A stretch of 64,000 nt of DNA, taken from positions 496,001-560,000 of the forward strand of contig JAVHNS010000004.1 of NCBI GenBank assembly GCA_036872755.1. The letters are read 5' to 3'. Source of the DNA: Orbilia blumenaviensis (lineage: Eukaryota; Ascomycota; Orbiliomycetes; Orbiliales; Orbiliaceae). Under the pieces are notes generated by a model that saw only the letters and a list, made by a program, of their open reading frames with translations, did not search any database and was not told the DNA's origin. This document shows, in pieces, positions 21,191 to 32,369 of the stretch (position 1 is the stretch's first letter; the number at the start of each line of letters is the position of its first letter). The position numbers were made by a program, and so were the translations under genes.

Positions 21191-23001
21191 CTATGCGGTA
21201 ATCAAAGCGACAAGAAAACAAGCAAGTCCGGCAAGCTGGAAGAAGTATTGAGGTGCAATACTATTAGCACCCGAGTTATTAGGTGGTTCTGGCGTCGGTG
21301 TACCGGTGGTACCTCCTGACCCGGGATTTGTTGTGGCAGTGCTAAGAGATGAAAGGTCGGTATTTCCAGGTCCCCGATTCACTGTGTCGGAAGGCTGCCC
21401 GGGTGACGAGTCCGATGTTGGGTTTTGGGAATTAGGTCCCAAGGATTGGGAGCTTGGTGGCTCATCGACGGGGAGGCTGTCTGATGGTGTCCCAGTAGAT
21501 GGAGGGTTTGTTTCTGTAGGTTGTCCATTTGTAGGGTTTGGCCGGGCCGATCCTACAGGGTCATTATCTGATGGGGATGCCGTGGTCGTTGTATCGACCT
21601 GGGCCGGCTCGCCTGTTTAATTGATACGTTAGTTGAGCTGCCAACAGGATCGAAATGAAAATGCTCTAGAACTTACGAGTCCTTGATCCCGCTCCACCGG
21701 TTGTAGGAAAGAACTCAGAACCAATTGTGATCTCATCCTCTTCATACGATGTCAGCGTAACCCGAGGATCTAACACATGCGGCACCTCGCAAAAGAATAT
21801 AGTTCGCGGGAAAATCTGTGGGCCTCCTGGTAAACACTTTGTGATGTCCGGGTACAGCGAACGATAATAAGGATCTGCTTTTATATCATCAAGAACATCC
21901 TGTGGGAAGTACCCCCACATTTCCTGGGGTGCATCTGATTCAATGGCACAGTCCATGAGACTAAAAGTGACCGTTTCGGAAGCTGGGGCGATCCGAACGT
22001 ATGGTTTTGTTAGTTTTATTTCTGTGACGACAGAAGGCTCCACTCCACCAGTGGAAGTGAATGAACAGTCCAATGTTATTTTTCCAGTTGCTACTGAGGT
22101 TTTGGTTGTGGTTCCGGTGCCCCCGCCGTTGTCTTCTATTGTCTCCGTGTATGTAATTATGTCTGGGAAGCAGCTTCCCAGACCGTTGTAGTATGCTTGT
22201 GCATAAGAATTTATCCCGGTGAAACTTCTGCTGCCGGTCATGCCTAGTTCTGGGTTGTACGGATTCCAGGAGATAGTGGCACAAGCGGCATTACCATTGC
22301 TGTCGGTGACTGGTGGGACTGTTATGATTTTGAATGAGTTATAGATGTTGAAGGCACTTGGTGAGAAACTATACATTATTTTGCAATTCATTGTTAGGAT
22401 CACTTTAAATCATATATATGCATGTTGAGGTCAGAGTAGAAGGTCTTACACTGTAGTCCCACCAGCCACATACTTCGTCCCATCCTTGCTGACCAGCTGC
22501 GTTGACTGTACTTCCACACCAGGTGCTTTATTGGGCCGATTTCCTCGTGGTGCCCGAAGAGGGTTGTCATTACGGTATATTGATTCATAAAATTCCCCCT
22601 TTGGCGGCCGATATGCCGGGTTAACTCTCGTGATCGTGTTCGTTTCAATATTCGTGACTTTCCCTGTGGAATAGACAGATACATGCGTGGTCACTGCATA
22701 GACGGTCTCCGTAACCGTAAATGTATAGCGGCGCCAATAGTAGTCATCAATTCGGTCTTGAATGATGAAGCAGCACGAATCGGCTGCCGCTGTGGTAAGG
22801 GGTCGCGTGTCGGTTGCTGAAGTATTTACGGCAACAGCTGCGCAGGTATTAGTTACTATCATCCCAATTGAAGTCTGGTGGATACATTATCAAGCACCAT
22901 ATGCATTTGCATATCTTACCTATATTTCTAGGATTGCCTTCTACCCCTCTTATTAGAATTAACCGTACAAACAGGCCAAGAAGAGCTTCGGGTAGAAACA
23001 T
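21191..23001 (-). CDS. secreted, probably GPI-anchored, Ser/Thr/Pro-rich protein
   Basis: Minus-strand exons 22450-22874, 21677-22368 and 21191-21612 join in frame (GTAAGA and GTAAGT donors); from the ATG at 22862 they give 508 aa. The ectodomain begins with Cys motifs (NTCAAV, DSCCFIIQDRIDDYYW) found in fungal surface proteins, continues with Thr-rich strands, and ends in a Pro/Thr/Gly/Ser stalk. A small-residue region (NNSGANSIAPQ) and a terminal hydrophobic run (YFFQLAGLACFLVALITA) look like a GPI-attachment signal. A hydrophobic leader (MFLPEALLGLFVRLILIRG) is encoded at 23001-22945 and could join the CAG acceptor at 22876-22875 in phase, but only through the poor donor GTAGAA. The better donor GTAAGA at 22919 breaks the frame, so the N-terminus is unresolved. 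Probable cell-surface protein of unknown function. Confidence 0.65.
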
Positions 23002-24211
23002 CGTGAGGCTTAACGTTATCTCGGGAACATATGGTTGGTGGATTCGTCATGCGCATGCAGCAGCAAATGCAAAGGCAGTCCGCCAAAATGAGAAAAAAAA
23101 AGGGAACAAGAGTTTCTGACAGCTTTTTAAGCCGCAAGTGAAATTCGACAGCCTTGAAAAGGTTCGATGACGAAGACGCTGCAAGTCGGAGATATTTGAA
23201 TTCCCGTTTCTTCGAGAGCTTCTCTACAAGAAACAAAACCTGGTCTGGGGCAAGGAGGTTTTTTTTGGGTTGCTGTTTAAGCTGTGCAACATCAAACTCT
23301 TGAGGCTCGTTTCTCTCGGCCCCTTCCCCCTTGCCGATTTTGGTGTACTTCCCCAAGGAATGCAATGCACAGCCTCCCGTAACGCGTTTTTCTACCAGAC
23401 GAATGGGCTGCTGTAAACCTTCTGTCGACTGTCACCGTGCTGACCAAGAGGAGTAGATGATATGCACTTAGGCAACATTGCAGGGTTACCTGCAACTGTT
23501 CACGGCCTTTGGGTCAGTTGGAAATTACCCGGCCAAGAAACGGCATATGTTTGCGGAGAAGGAAAGGCTCGAGACATGGACAATTGTGGCTCCGTGCGCT
23601 GGGAGATTAGATCTTGGTGATCTTGCTTAGGGGGGGCTTGTCTCTCGAATCGGGCTTCCTTCTTTTTCTCTGGGATGCAAGAAAAAGCTGGCCGGTTTTG
23701 AGGCTTAAAGGGTTCAGCGATTATCTAGCTACTTGTGCATCGACGACTATATGATACACGATATCTATGTAGGCAACTACTTAGTCATTCGATATCACAT
23801 GCGATAACTTATTTATCCTGGTATGCAAATCGATAGTGAGCTATAGACGCACCTGCTGAAGCTTTTTTTGTTTTGGAGCCTAAAAGCGAAGAACTTCCAG
23901 GGGCCCTGCAAGCCGGAGACAAAGACAAGACATTCCACGGTCGCGAAAACAGGTCGTCTCCACAGATTTGCAAGAAGCCAGAAACCCACTTCTTCCGTCA
24001 TAGGGCGAAATAGCCATCCGACCTTTAAAAAATCCCCTCCACCTAGAAAACAAAAAAACCGATGCGGGAATTCATTACCGGATTCGAAACGGAGTTTATC
24101 TCGACGTCGCGATACGACAGATCAGTGCGAAGTTGCGGTTGACGGGGGAAAAGTGTTCAACGCAAAAATCCCTGTTGCAACTTACGCCCCTTATAATATA
24201 CCATAGGCCAA
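23002..24211. other. intergenic region, no supported gene
   Basis: About 1.2 kb between the divergent secreted-protein gene and the protease-like gene. It includes homopurine/homopyrimidine patches (aaaaaaaa near 23093-23102, tttttttt near 23261-23266). I searched the plus strand for a hydrophobic leader exon that could supply a signal peptide to the protease-like gene and did not find a convincing one. Confidence 0.5.
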
Positions 24212-25986
24212 ATGGAGAACACGAACGTCGACACTGGTAACTTGCTGCGGCGACGGGAGACCGCCATCCCGTTTCCGGTGGAAGTCGACCCTTCGCAAGA
24301 GTGGTATGCATATATATTGCCGTTTCTTCGATTATAAATGCATATAGAACTACGTCTTTCGATTCTAACTTATGATAAAGGGATGGGAACGATGGTCCTT
24401 GGTCAAGTTTCGCCGTTCGGGTCGGAACGCCACCGCAAGTCGCCAGAATACTTCCCGGCACAGGATCGAATCAACAGATGGTAGTTCTTCCAGAAGGATG
24501 CATGTCATCGCGCGATACGGCAGACTGTCCGACATATCGCGGATCCACTTTCATGATGAACGAATCAACGACTTGGAAAAATAATACTCTTTATTCTCCA
24601 ACCTCGATATACGAACTTGGCGTTGAGAAGAGGTTAGGGTTTAAGGGAAATGCGGTTTTTGGATACGATAATATGATTTTAGGTTGGCTGGGAAGCGATG
24701 GTCCACATTTAACAAATCAGAGTATTGCGGGCATAGCGACGAAGGATTTCTTCGTCGGTGTTCTGGGACTTAATCCAAGGCCGACCAATTTCTCGACATT
24801 CAACAATCCAGTGCCGAGTCTATTGCAAAATCTCAAGGATAGCCAGAAGATACCGAGTCTATCTTGGAGTTATACGGCTGGGAACAAATACCGTAGGCTT
24901 TGTCTATATTTATAACTCCATAAGTTTACTGGGTGGCCTCGACCGGCTTCTAACTTGGCATGTTCGTATATACTAGGTTTCAACAGCGTTTTCGGGCAGC
25001 TGATTCTGGGGGGCTACGATAAATCAAGGTTCGTTCGAAATAAGATATATATACCATTCGACTCGCAGGACCTGGTGGACCTCAGCATCAACATCGAGCG
25101 TATCACCAGCTCGGACGCCAATGGAACGCGAGCCTTATTACCGTCCAGTGGTATAAGCGCATATCTCGACTCCTCAGTGTCGTATATGTGGCTGCCACTG
25201 GAAGCCTGCCAACGTTTTGAAGATGAGTTTGGCATTATTTGGAATGAGAGCCTTGGGCTATACCTAGTCAATACCACACAGCACGAGAAACTGGTCACTC
25301 GTAACGCCAGTATTGTATTCAGGATTGGCCACTTTTCGACAAACCAGACCGTCGATATCACTTTTCCATATGCTGCATTCGATCTGACACTAAACTACCC
25401 ATACACCGATACTCCAATTCATTATTTCCCACTGAAAAGGGCCACGGATAGCTCGCAATATACGTTGGGACGAGTCTTCTTCCAAGAAGCTTATGTGATA
25501 GCAGACTACGAAAGGAAGAATTTCTCCGTGTGTCAGTGCAACTGGGATGCCAGCCGAAAAAAAGACATCACGCCGATACTGTCTCCCCAAGATGTTCAGA
25601 TCCCGCAGGACAGCTCTCCCTCAAAGATGCAGCCTGGAGTCTTTGCCGGAATTGCAATAGGAGTGGTCGTGGCTATTATCATCGCAGGTTACTTCATCTT
25701 CAGGTACTTCGTGAAGCCGAAGATCATCCAACATGGTATAAGTAGGTCGGGTCCGTCGACGGATTCTAGCGAAGGGGACAAACGCGGGGAACTCGAGGAA
25801 ACACGGCCCCCCACGCCATACCAAATGCATCTATGGGCAGCCACCGAAGACGCAGAGAGCGACGTCAGCGGCGCTTCAATTAGATCAGAGAATATGACAA
25901 TTGCCTCTTCTATAGTACCTAGCCAACGAGCTAGTATTCAGCGCGGGACGAGCCCCACGCGAGATAAATCCAACCCCTTGGTTTGA
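24212..25986 (+). CDS. membrane-anchored aspartic-protease-like protein, degenerate active site
   Basis: Exons 24212-24303, 24381-24892 and 24977-25986 join in frame to 537 aa. The fold of the A1 (pepsin-like) family is recognisable: DGNDGPWSSFAVRVGTPPQ near residues 31-50, FGQLILGGYDKSRF near 205 and DYERKNFSVCQCNW near 395. The first catalytic DTG position reads GTGSN, so the Asp is missing, and the second reads YLDSSVSYMWLP, with Asp but without Thr-Gly. Proteolytic activity is therefore unlikely. A single transmembrane helix (VFAGIAIGVVVAIIIAGYFIF, coded near 25640-25705) is followed by a cytoplasmic tail of about 90 residues rich in Ser, Pro and charged residues. The proposed N-terminus lacks a signal peptide, so an upstream exon is probably missing; an acceptor TAG sits at 24204-24206. 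Probably a surface receptor or sensor. Confidence 0.75.
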
Positions 25987-26675
25987 GACTTCTCCCCGCG
26001 AGACCAAGCCTTCTCGCATGTTTGTTTGTTTCATATCGATCGCCTCATCCCGCCGGCCGCTCCTGAGCTTATCTCTCTCGATATATCTCGATATCTCGAT
26101 TTATCCAGGGTGCAATGCGCGCGCATCTGCGGGTGTGCAAAGATATCAGATGTGTTGCGGCGAAGAATACCACGCCCGGAACCAGCCGACCTCCACGGGC
26201 ACTTGTTTCCGGAACCAGGCTCGGCTTCAAAATCTCATCCACGACTCGACTCGACTCGAGCTCCAGCCATCGAGATCTGTTTCAACCGCAATCACACGTT
26301 TGCTCATTCCTCACCAATCTAGCCTCAAAGACCTGCAAAAGGGGCAGGTGGGGGGTTCCAACCGACGCTATGGCTTGGATAAGGCAGCTCAGCACTAGCT
26401 AGTCGCACAGCAGCAACCTGGAACGCGGAAACCTATATCTTGATCCGCATTCCTGTCAATTCCAAATCGCTGGTTCTTCGACCTGGTTTCCTCTTTTTTC
26501 TTTCGCTCCCTTTCCCTCGCCGTTGCCTTCAGACATCCCCCGAAAAAGACATTTCGGGACCTTGATGTTTGGCTTTGGGATCCGAAACTTAATCCCAAGC
26601 TCAAAGACCGTGATATCTTGCTGCCCTAACGTTGCTTGGCCTCGCTCCACATCCTTTTCAAGGAAAAATATCACA
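25987..26675. other. promoter region of guanine deaminase
   Basis: A 689-bp gap with no gene. It contains short CTCGATAT repeats near 26078-26101 and an ACTCG-type run near 26247-26262. An open frame continues upstream of the deaminase ATG to 26523, but the residues there are not family-like and are taken as leader. Confidence 0.5.
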
Positions 26676-28195
26676 ATGGCAGCATCGAGCTGGAAATACA
26701 AAGTCGTTAATACTCCGACCATCTACGTCGGCACCTTTATTCACAGCACTCGTGACGAAGCTTCAAAGCTCGACGTGTGCGAGGAAGGTGCAATCGGTGT
26801 CAATTCCGATGGAGTGATCGAATTCGTGGAAAGGGAGGCGAAAGACGTCGATAGTATCGTAGATAAATATCCCAACTTTAAAAATGCCGATGTCGTCCAG
26901 ACAAAGCCAGGGAAGGCACAGTTCTTTTTCCCAGGGTTCATTGGTAGGATATCCTCGCTAGTTCTCTCAAAAGTGGAACCGTACTGACGGACTTTTGTCC
27001 CCACCCAGATACCCACATCCATGCTCCACAATATCCAAATGCTGGCGTTTTCGGATCCTCAACTCTTCTTGACTGGTTGAACAAATATACCTTCCCTCGA
27101 GAGGCGTCTCTTTCATCCTTATCCGTCGCTCGAACGATATACTCCCGTTGTGTCGCCCGTACCTTATCCCATGGAACAACAACAGCAGCATACTATGCCA
27201 CTATCCACGTCCCGGCTACCAATCTCCTGGCTGACATATGCTCTGCAGCTGGCCAAAGAGCTTTCGTAGGCCGTGTCTGTATGGATCATAAAGACATTAA
27301 TCCCGATTACTACCGTGACGAAAGCGCCGACGAGAGTATTGCAAACACGTGTCTTTGCATCGACCATATCAAAAATATCGATCCGAACTACGAACTCGTA
27401 TCTCCCATAATTACGCCTCGATTCGCACCAAGTTGTACAGCAGAGGCTCTTCATAAGCTAGGGAAACTAGCAAAGGAGACTGGCCTTCCGTGTCAAACTC
27501 ACATCAGCGAAAACCGTAACGAGGTCCAGCTGGTGAAACATTTGTTCCCGGAATACGACAGCTATGCAGAAGTGTACGATGCGTTCGGGTTATTGACGCC
27601 AAAGATGATCCTGGCCCATGCGATCCACCTGAGCAAGAAAGAGATGGAGTTGATCAAGAACAGGGACGCAAAGGTTTCCCATTGCCCGGTTAGCAATAGT
27701 GCCTTAACAAGCGGTGGAGCGAAGGTACGATGGCTGTTGGACGGCGGGGTTACTGTCGGACTAGGGACAGATGTGAGCGGGGGCTATAGTCCCAGCGTCC
27801 TAGAGGCCGTCAGAGCGACGACTCTAGTCAGCCGGCATGTCGCCCTCTCAGACGGTGATGAATGCAAGCTAAGCGTTGAGGAGTCTCTCTACTTAGCTAC
27901 CCGAGGAGGTGCCAAGGTCGTCGGCCTGGAGAATAAGATTGGCGGATTCGAGGTTGGCATGGAATGGGATGCCCAGCTAATCGGACTCGAGCTTGTGGAG
28001 ACTGGGAATGACGAATTCCCGGAAGACGAGGTGGTAGATAAGTCTGTATTTGAGGGTCCGAAGAGCGCTGGTCCGGTTGACCTCTTCGGCTGGGAATCCT
28101 GGGATGAGAAGGTAGCCAAGTGGGTCTATAACGGCGACGACAGGAACACGCTAGCTGTCTGGGTTAAGGGAAGGAGGGTGTGGAGTCGGACTTAG
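26676..28195 (+). CDS. guanine deaminase
   Basis: Two exons, 26676-26943 and 27009-28195, encode 484 aa, typical for fungal guanine deaminase. The splice joins PGFI-D-THIHAPQYPN, restoring the metal-binding H-x-H motif at residues 92 and 94 of the amidohydrolase barrel. Further expected metal and catalytic residues are seen in QTHISEN, in LAHAIHLS and in the late Asp of GLGTDVSGGYSPS. The active-site-proximal RFAPSC segment is also present. The enzyme hydrolyses guanine to xanthine and ammonia in purine salvage and nitrogen use, in the cytosol, with one zinc. The start (MAASSWKYKVVNTPTIYVG) is chosen because homologues begin shortly before the first barrel strand and the upstream in-frame ATG codons add unrelated residues. 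Confidence 0.93.
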
Positions 28196-28523
28196 TTATT
28201 GATGAAGTCGACGACTCGATTAGTATTACCTCTCACGCAGGTGAGGTGTCTACCACCCTTCTATTCTTCAGACCCTTCGATTTCCCCCCTAGAATTAGAG
28301 TAATATGTAGAGCGTATAATACCAATATACAAACGTTCATCCCGATCCAGTCGTTACCCTATGGTCGCTACCCTATCGACATTTGATATATTGAATTTTA
28401 TGCATGAATGCCATGCTTTCGAGACCTTAATCGATCGTGATACGATTCGCAACCTAATTGCATGATGCCGTACGGCTGGTTCCGCATGGATCTCTCGGAC
28501 AAAAGCAGCGGAAGAAAGGAGGC

Positions 28524-28547
28524 TTTTTTTTTTTTTTTTTTTTTTTT
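28524..28547. repeat. homopolymer T24
   Basis: Twenty-four consecutive T in the 3' flank of the guanine deaminase gene; the A24 tract at 63294-63317 is equally long. Such tracts are length-variable, and the true length may differ from the assembly. Confidence 0.9.
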
Positions 28548-29170
28548 CTTGCAGAAAATCCGACAGGATACATGAATTAAATTTCAAAACATCGCGATTT
28601 AATGATAGCAAGCTTTCTCCGCAAAATTGAGCGATTGGGTCGCATATGTCATCCGAGCTTCTGTCCTCGATTAGCTGTTAGTGCATTTGTAACTCCCATT
28701 CGCAGATGGCCCCTTTTAGTCTGGTCCAGACCGTCGGAGTTCCCCGCTGTCACCATTTGTGGCCTGATCCTCACCACAAATCCACACCATCGATAAGCTT
28801 TCACAGCCCTACACTCGCCCTCCAAAAGGCCAAAAAATCTCAGCCTTTACCCAAAATCACACCACTGTCATTCCAACCGCACGCAACTGCAGACTTCGAC
28901 ACCTCCTTTCCTTTGTAGACGTAGCTCGACTATGGCCTGACACTGGTGCTCTCCCACACACCCCATGTTGTAATTTGGCCTTTGTTTTGCGTTGTTTCCC
29001 CGGTTTTTTGTATGGCAAAACGTTAAAACACTCAGAATAGGAAGAAAAATAAGCTCGTCAAGTAAGAAACAGAGGCGGACGAGATTTTCCGACCCGACGA
29101 ATGGCGAATGCAAGATTACTACAGCCTGTTTATTTTCTTTCGGTTCCGTAAATTATTCGCAAGCATGCTG

Positions 29171-29178
29171 TATATAAG
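29171..29178 (+). promoter_or_regulatory. TATA box of the 88-aa protein gene
   Basis: TATATAAG on the plus strand, followed by a pyrimidine-rich leader and an AACA-ATAACATCATTCAAA-ATG start context at 29550. The strong box and long CT-rich leader suggest high expression. Confidence 0.45.
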
Positions 29179-29549
29179 TTTCCCAGAAGTTGCAGAGAGG
29201 GGTGACTTCTTTTTTTATTCCCAGTATCATCATCACATCATCAGATCATATCAAGACACTCCTGTCTACAAAGCCTTCTACAATATATATATATACATTT
29301 CCAAGATCCCTTTCCGGATTCTCAGATCTTATCCAATTTATACAAAAGCTTCTATAATATAAGCTTATATCGACGTCTGCTGCAAGCCTCGTTCTATATT
29401 AAATATCCTCCGATATATATACATCCTCCTGCAAGCCACATTTTGAATTCGATCATATCCTCTTTTGATCCAAAGTTCCACGGATAATATACATCTATAC
29501 CAACTTCTATTAAAGAACATCCTCCTTTAAAACAATAACATCATTCAAA

Positions 29550-29816
29550 ATGCTCGCCGCCGCTGCCCGCCGATCTGCCATCCAGGCTCTCCAGGCCTCT
29601 TCCCGCCGCATGGCCAGCACTGCTGCCCATCCTCCACCATCCACCGTTCACTCCAGAATCAACGCTGGAATCGGTAGCAGCGTTAAGGGATCCAGCCCAG
29701 CTCTTTCCTTCTACACTGCCAGAGTCGGACGAACACTCACACTCGTCCTTCCTGGTGCTGCCTTCTTGGCCTGGCCATGGGTCACCCGTGCCACCAGCTA
29801 CTCCCCCAGAATATAA
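29550..29816 (+). CDS. small probable mitochondrial membrane protein, 88 aa
   Basis: Single exon of 88 codons plus stop. The first 30 residues (MLAAAARRSAIQALQASSRR) are rich in Ala, Arg, Ser and Gln with no acidic residues and would form an amphipathic helix, a typical mitochondrial presequence. Near residues 56-80, after SFYTARVGR, a hydrophobic segment (TLTLVLPGAAFLAWPW) could cross the inner membrane once. The ATG context (TCATTCAAAATG) is strong, and the TATA box and long CT-rich leader suggest high transcription. I do not recognise the family. Size and layout resemble small accessory subunits of respiratory or ATP-synthase complexes, but no residue pattern proves this. Confidence 0.75.
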   Translation: MLAAAARRSAIQALQASSRRMASTAAHPPPSTVHSRINAGIGSSVKGSSPALSFYTARVGRTLTLVLPGAAFLAWPWVTRATSYSPRI

Positions 29817-30747
29817 ATATTACAATTTATAGGCTGCCTCTCTTTTTTCTTACTAGCTTCCAAAAAAGATTTTAGAGAAAGGGGGAACTTTTGTTTAGAA
29901 TGAAGAATTAGTTGTTTCTTTGTGTAGTATTATGATATACGGGTGGTTAATAGCTTTCCTTGGAACTTGTTAATACTGGGGTCACTTTCACTTTTGTCAG
30001 ATTGTTTCGGGATTTTGGAGTTTTCCTTTTTCTTTTTGTTATATGGTTATTGAAACCATGGTACTGTACATAGTGCATCTTTAGGGATCGATTTGAATCG
30101 ATCAATCAATCAAATAAATAACCTTCAAACATCAATATTCTCCAAAGTGTTATTAATGTGCCATATGCTGATTATTGTAATGGCAATAACTACGGCCAGG
30201 CTTACGGTAGGCTAACTGGACAGCTATTCTCGAAAACACGGTATATATTATATATATATTAAGAATGTTTTTTCCAGAATGAATTAGAAATTATGTAGTA
30301 TCAGAACCCGGTCTCCGCAGATTCTAAGCCTTCCTAGGGAGGTATATAAAGAACTACGTGATTCGTTTGTCTAGTTTCCAGTCTCTTCGGACTTAACTAA
30401 CAAATAGTTCAGCTCCATTGGCAGTTCTCAGCTCAGCTAATATGCTATTTTTAAGAAATCACAAAAAAAAACTCCTCTCTAGATACAAAATTCACACAAA
30501 AAAAGAAGTCCATGCATGTACTCAGAAGTCAAAAAGGTCCGTATGCGAATCGAAAAGAAGAAGAAAAAGAGAAGAACAGGCAGGATGGGGAGCGGGTCAG
30601 TGGGGAAGAATTGAAAGGGGTTTTTGTAGAATATATTAAGGAAATAAATAGGAAAGGTAAATAAAAAGTAAAATCCCCGCTCCTCCTGATAAAGTCGAAA
30701 TGCAGATGGTAAGTGGCGATAAGAATCAAATAGTGGTGTTTACTACT
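29817..30747. other. intergenic, convergent 3' flanks
   Basis: About 930 bp without a gene between the 88-aa protein gene (+) and the WW-domain gene (-). Contents are AT-rich 3' untranslated sequence, a TCAATCAATCAA run near 30100-30112 and a TATATATTATATATATAT stretch near 30242-30260. Confidence 0.55.
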
Positions 30748-32369
30748 TTAAGAGCTTGGGTTCGGCTGTACAAGGCTCGATGATGCGTGGGATCGACTTG
30801 GTTCGGTTGTTGGGCTACTCGCCTCGGCGTAAGATGGCAAGCTTGCAATGTTCTCCTTGACTTCTTTCTTCTTCCTGATACGACGGTCTCGCATGGAAAG
30901 TTTCTTTGCCGGTTCAGTTGCTATATTTACGTAAATCGGCATGTTAGTTATTGTTAGTACCTTCGAGATGAGTTGGACTTACGCATTTCCCATTGTTCGG
31001 TCCTGCTCCTTGTGCCCTGATAATAGGCGAATTTCCCTTCCTTGTCGTCCCATCTTGCCGTCCATCCCTGGGGCAAAGACATTGGCGGAGGTGGTGGAGG
31101 GGCAAAGTTATCTGGAACTGCTGTTTTTCCAGAAGGTGCTTTCTTGAATTGAGGTGTCCTTCCGGACAACGTGCGTTCCAGCGACGGGTCGGATGGACCT
31201 GATAATTCGGTGCTAGGCGCCGGTGGCGCAATTGCCCGGATGGGAGCCTTCCCACTAGCGACCGATTCGTCGGATAGATCTTTGAAGGGGTTATTATCCG
31301 CCAATGTAACTGATGGCGACGAGTGCGTTGATGTTGGGGGCGTTATCTGCTGGCTTGGTATAGCTTCAACAGGGGGTGGCGCAAAAGAAAATCGTAAACC
31401 ATTCATAAGACCCTTTGTAGCTGTAATTGGCGAAGCGGTTTGAAGATCCGAATCGTCATTAGATACCTGTGTGTTCAACCTTGGAGATTCGAAGTCTCGT
31501 TGTTCTAGAATTGGCGATACCGGTTTAAATGGACCATCTGCAACTTCTGCCAAATTTGGTGAGGTGGATCCCCACTTTCTGAATGGATTGGTACCCGTTG
31601 GGCTTATTGGAGATGCCATGGTGCTGGCTGGGGATGCGGGAATCGTAGGGAGAACCTGAGAGTTTGTGCCTGGGATATACATCTGAGGCCTCGGTGGGGG
31701 TCCATTGTGAACGTATATCTGTTGAGGTTGAATTGATGGCTCTGCAACTGGCTGCTGTGACTCTGCTGGTGCTGAAGAGCTCGCAGCGTTTGCGGAAGAG
31801 CTTGCGGCATTTGCAGCAGCTTGAGCTTTCGCCCTTTCCTTCAATGGGTCGCAATATAAATCATCCTCAGAATCGTCATATGTTCCACTCGGAGGTGTAG
31901 GTTGGTTGTGCGTGATCAAGCTCAATTGCAATGGAGGAGACTTCTTCCCGGCGGATGGCGGCGGAGTAAGCTCTGAAGATGGCTGCGCTGCAGGTGCAGC
32001 AGCCTCTTGTGTCGGAACTGGGGGTGCTTCATTGTCGAGTCCATAGTTATTCACAGATGTCGTGCTTTTGCCTCCAAACGAGCTCTTTCTGCGTAGCTCC
32101 CTAAGCGATGCCTTGGATCCTATCTTCCTCAATATCGATCCAGATCTCGATGGCGGTCTTTCGCTGCTCTTTCCGCCCTGTATATTAGTTTTCACGCCTT
32201 CCTCCGAGCTGTTCTTCGATTTATATTTGGCAGGAATTGGTGGTGGTGGCGGTGGTGGTACCGCGAAGTGTTCAGAGTAAGCTGGTTGGGGCTGTCGTGA
32301 GAACTCTCGGGACTTTTTGTTTCGTAGGTCCTGGACCAGCGATGCGAATTTACTCTTGAACGACGACAT
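30748..32369 (-). CDS. WW-domain protein with long disordered N-terminus
   Basis: Two exons on the minus strand, 32369-30983 and 30920-30748, encode 519 aa. A WW domain occupies residues about 432-463 (LPQGWTARWDDKEGKFAYYQ, then TEQWEMP). The splice supplies the final Pro of the domain, which supports the intron: unspliced, the codon would read Arg. WW domains bind proline motifs. The first 430 residues are low-complexity and rich in Ser, Pro, Ala and Gln, with several polyproline patches (FAVPPPPPPPIPAK near residue 35; FAPPPPPPMSLP just before the WW domain) that could bind WW or SH3 partners, including its own WW domain. The C-terminus is basic (RDRRIRKKKEVKE) followed by a Ser-rich tail. 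No signal or membrane segment. Likely a cytoplasmic or nuclear adaptor; partners unknown. Confidence 0.85.

Larger units (their letters stand above)
28196..29549. other. intergenic, promoter of the 88-aa protein gene
   Basis: About 1.35 kb without a gene. It includes the poly-T tract at 28524-28547, a TATATAAG element at 29171-29178 and a CT/AT-rich probable leader of about 350 nt with a TATATATATA run near 29285-29294. Confidence 0.5.
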
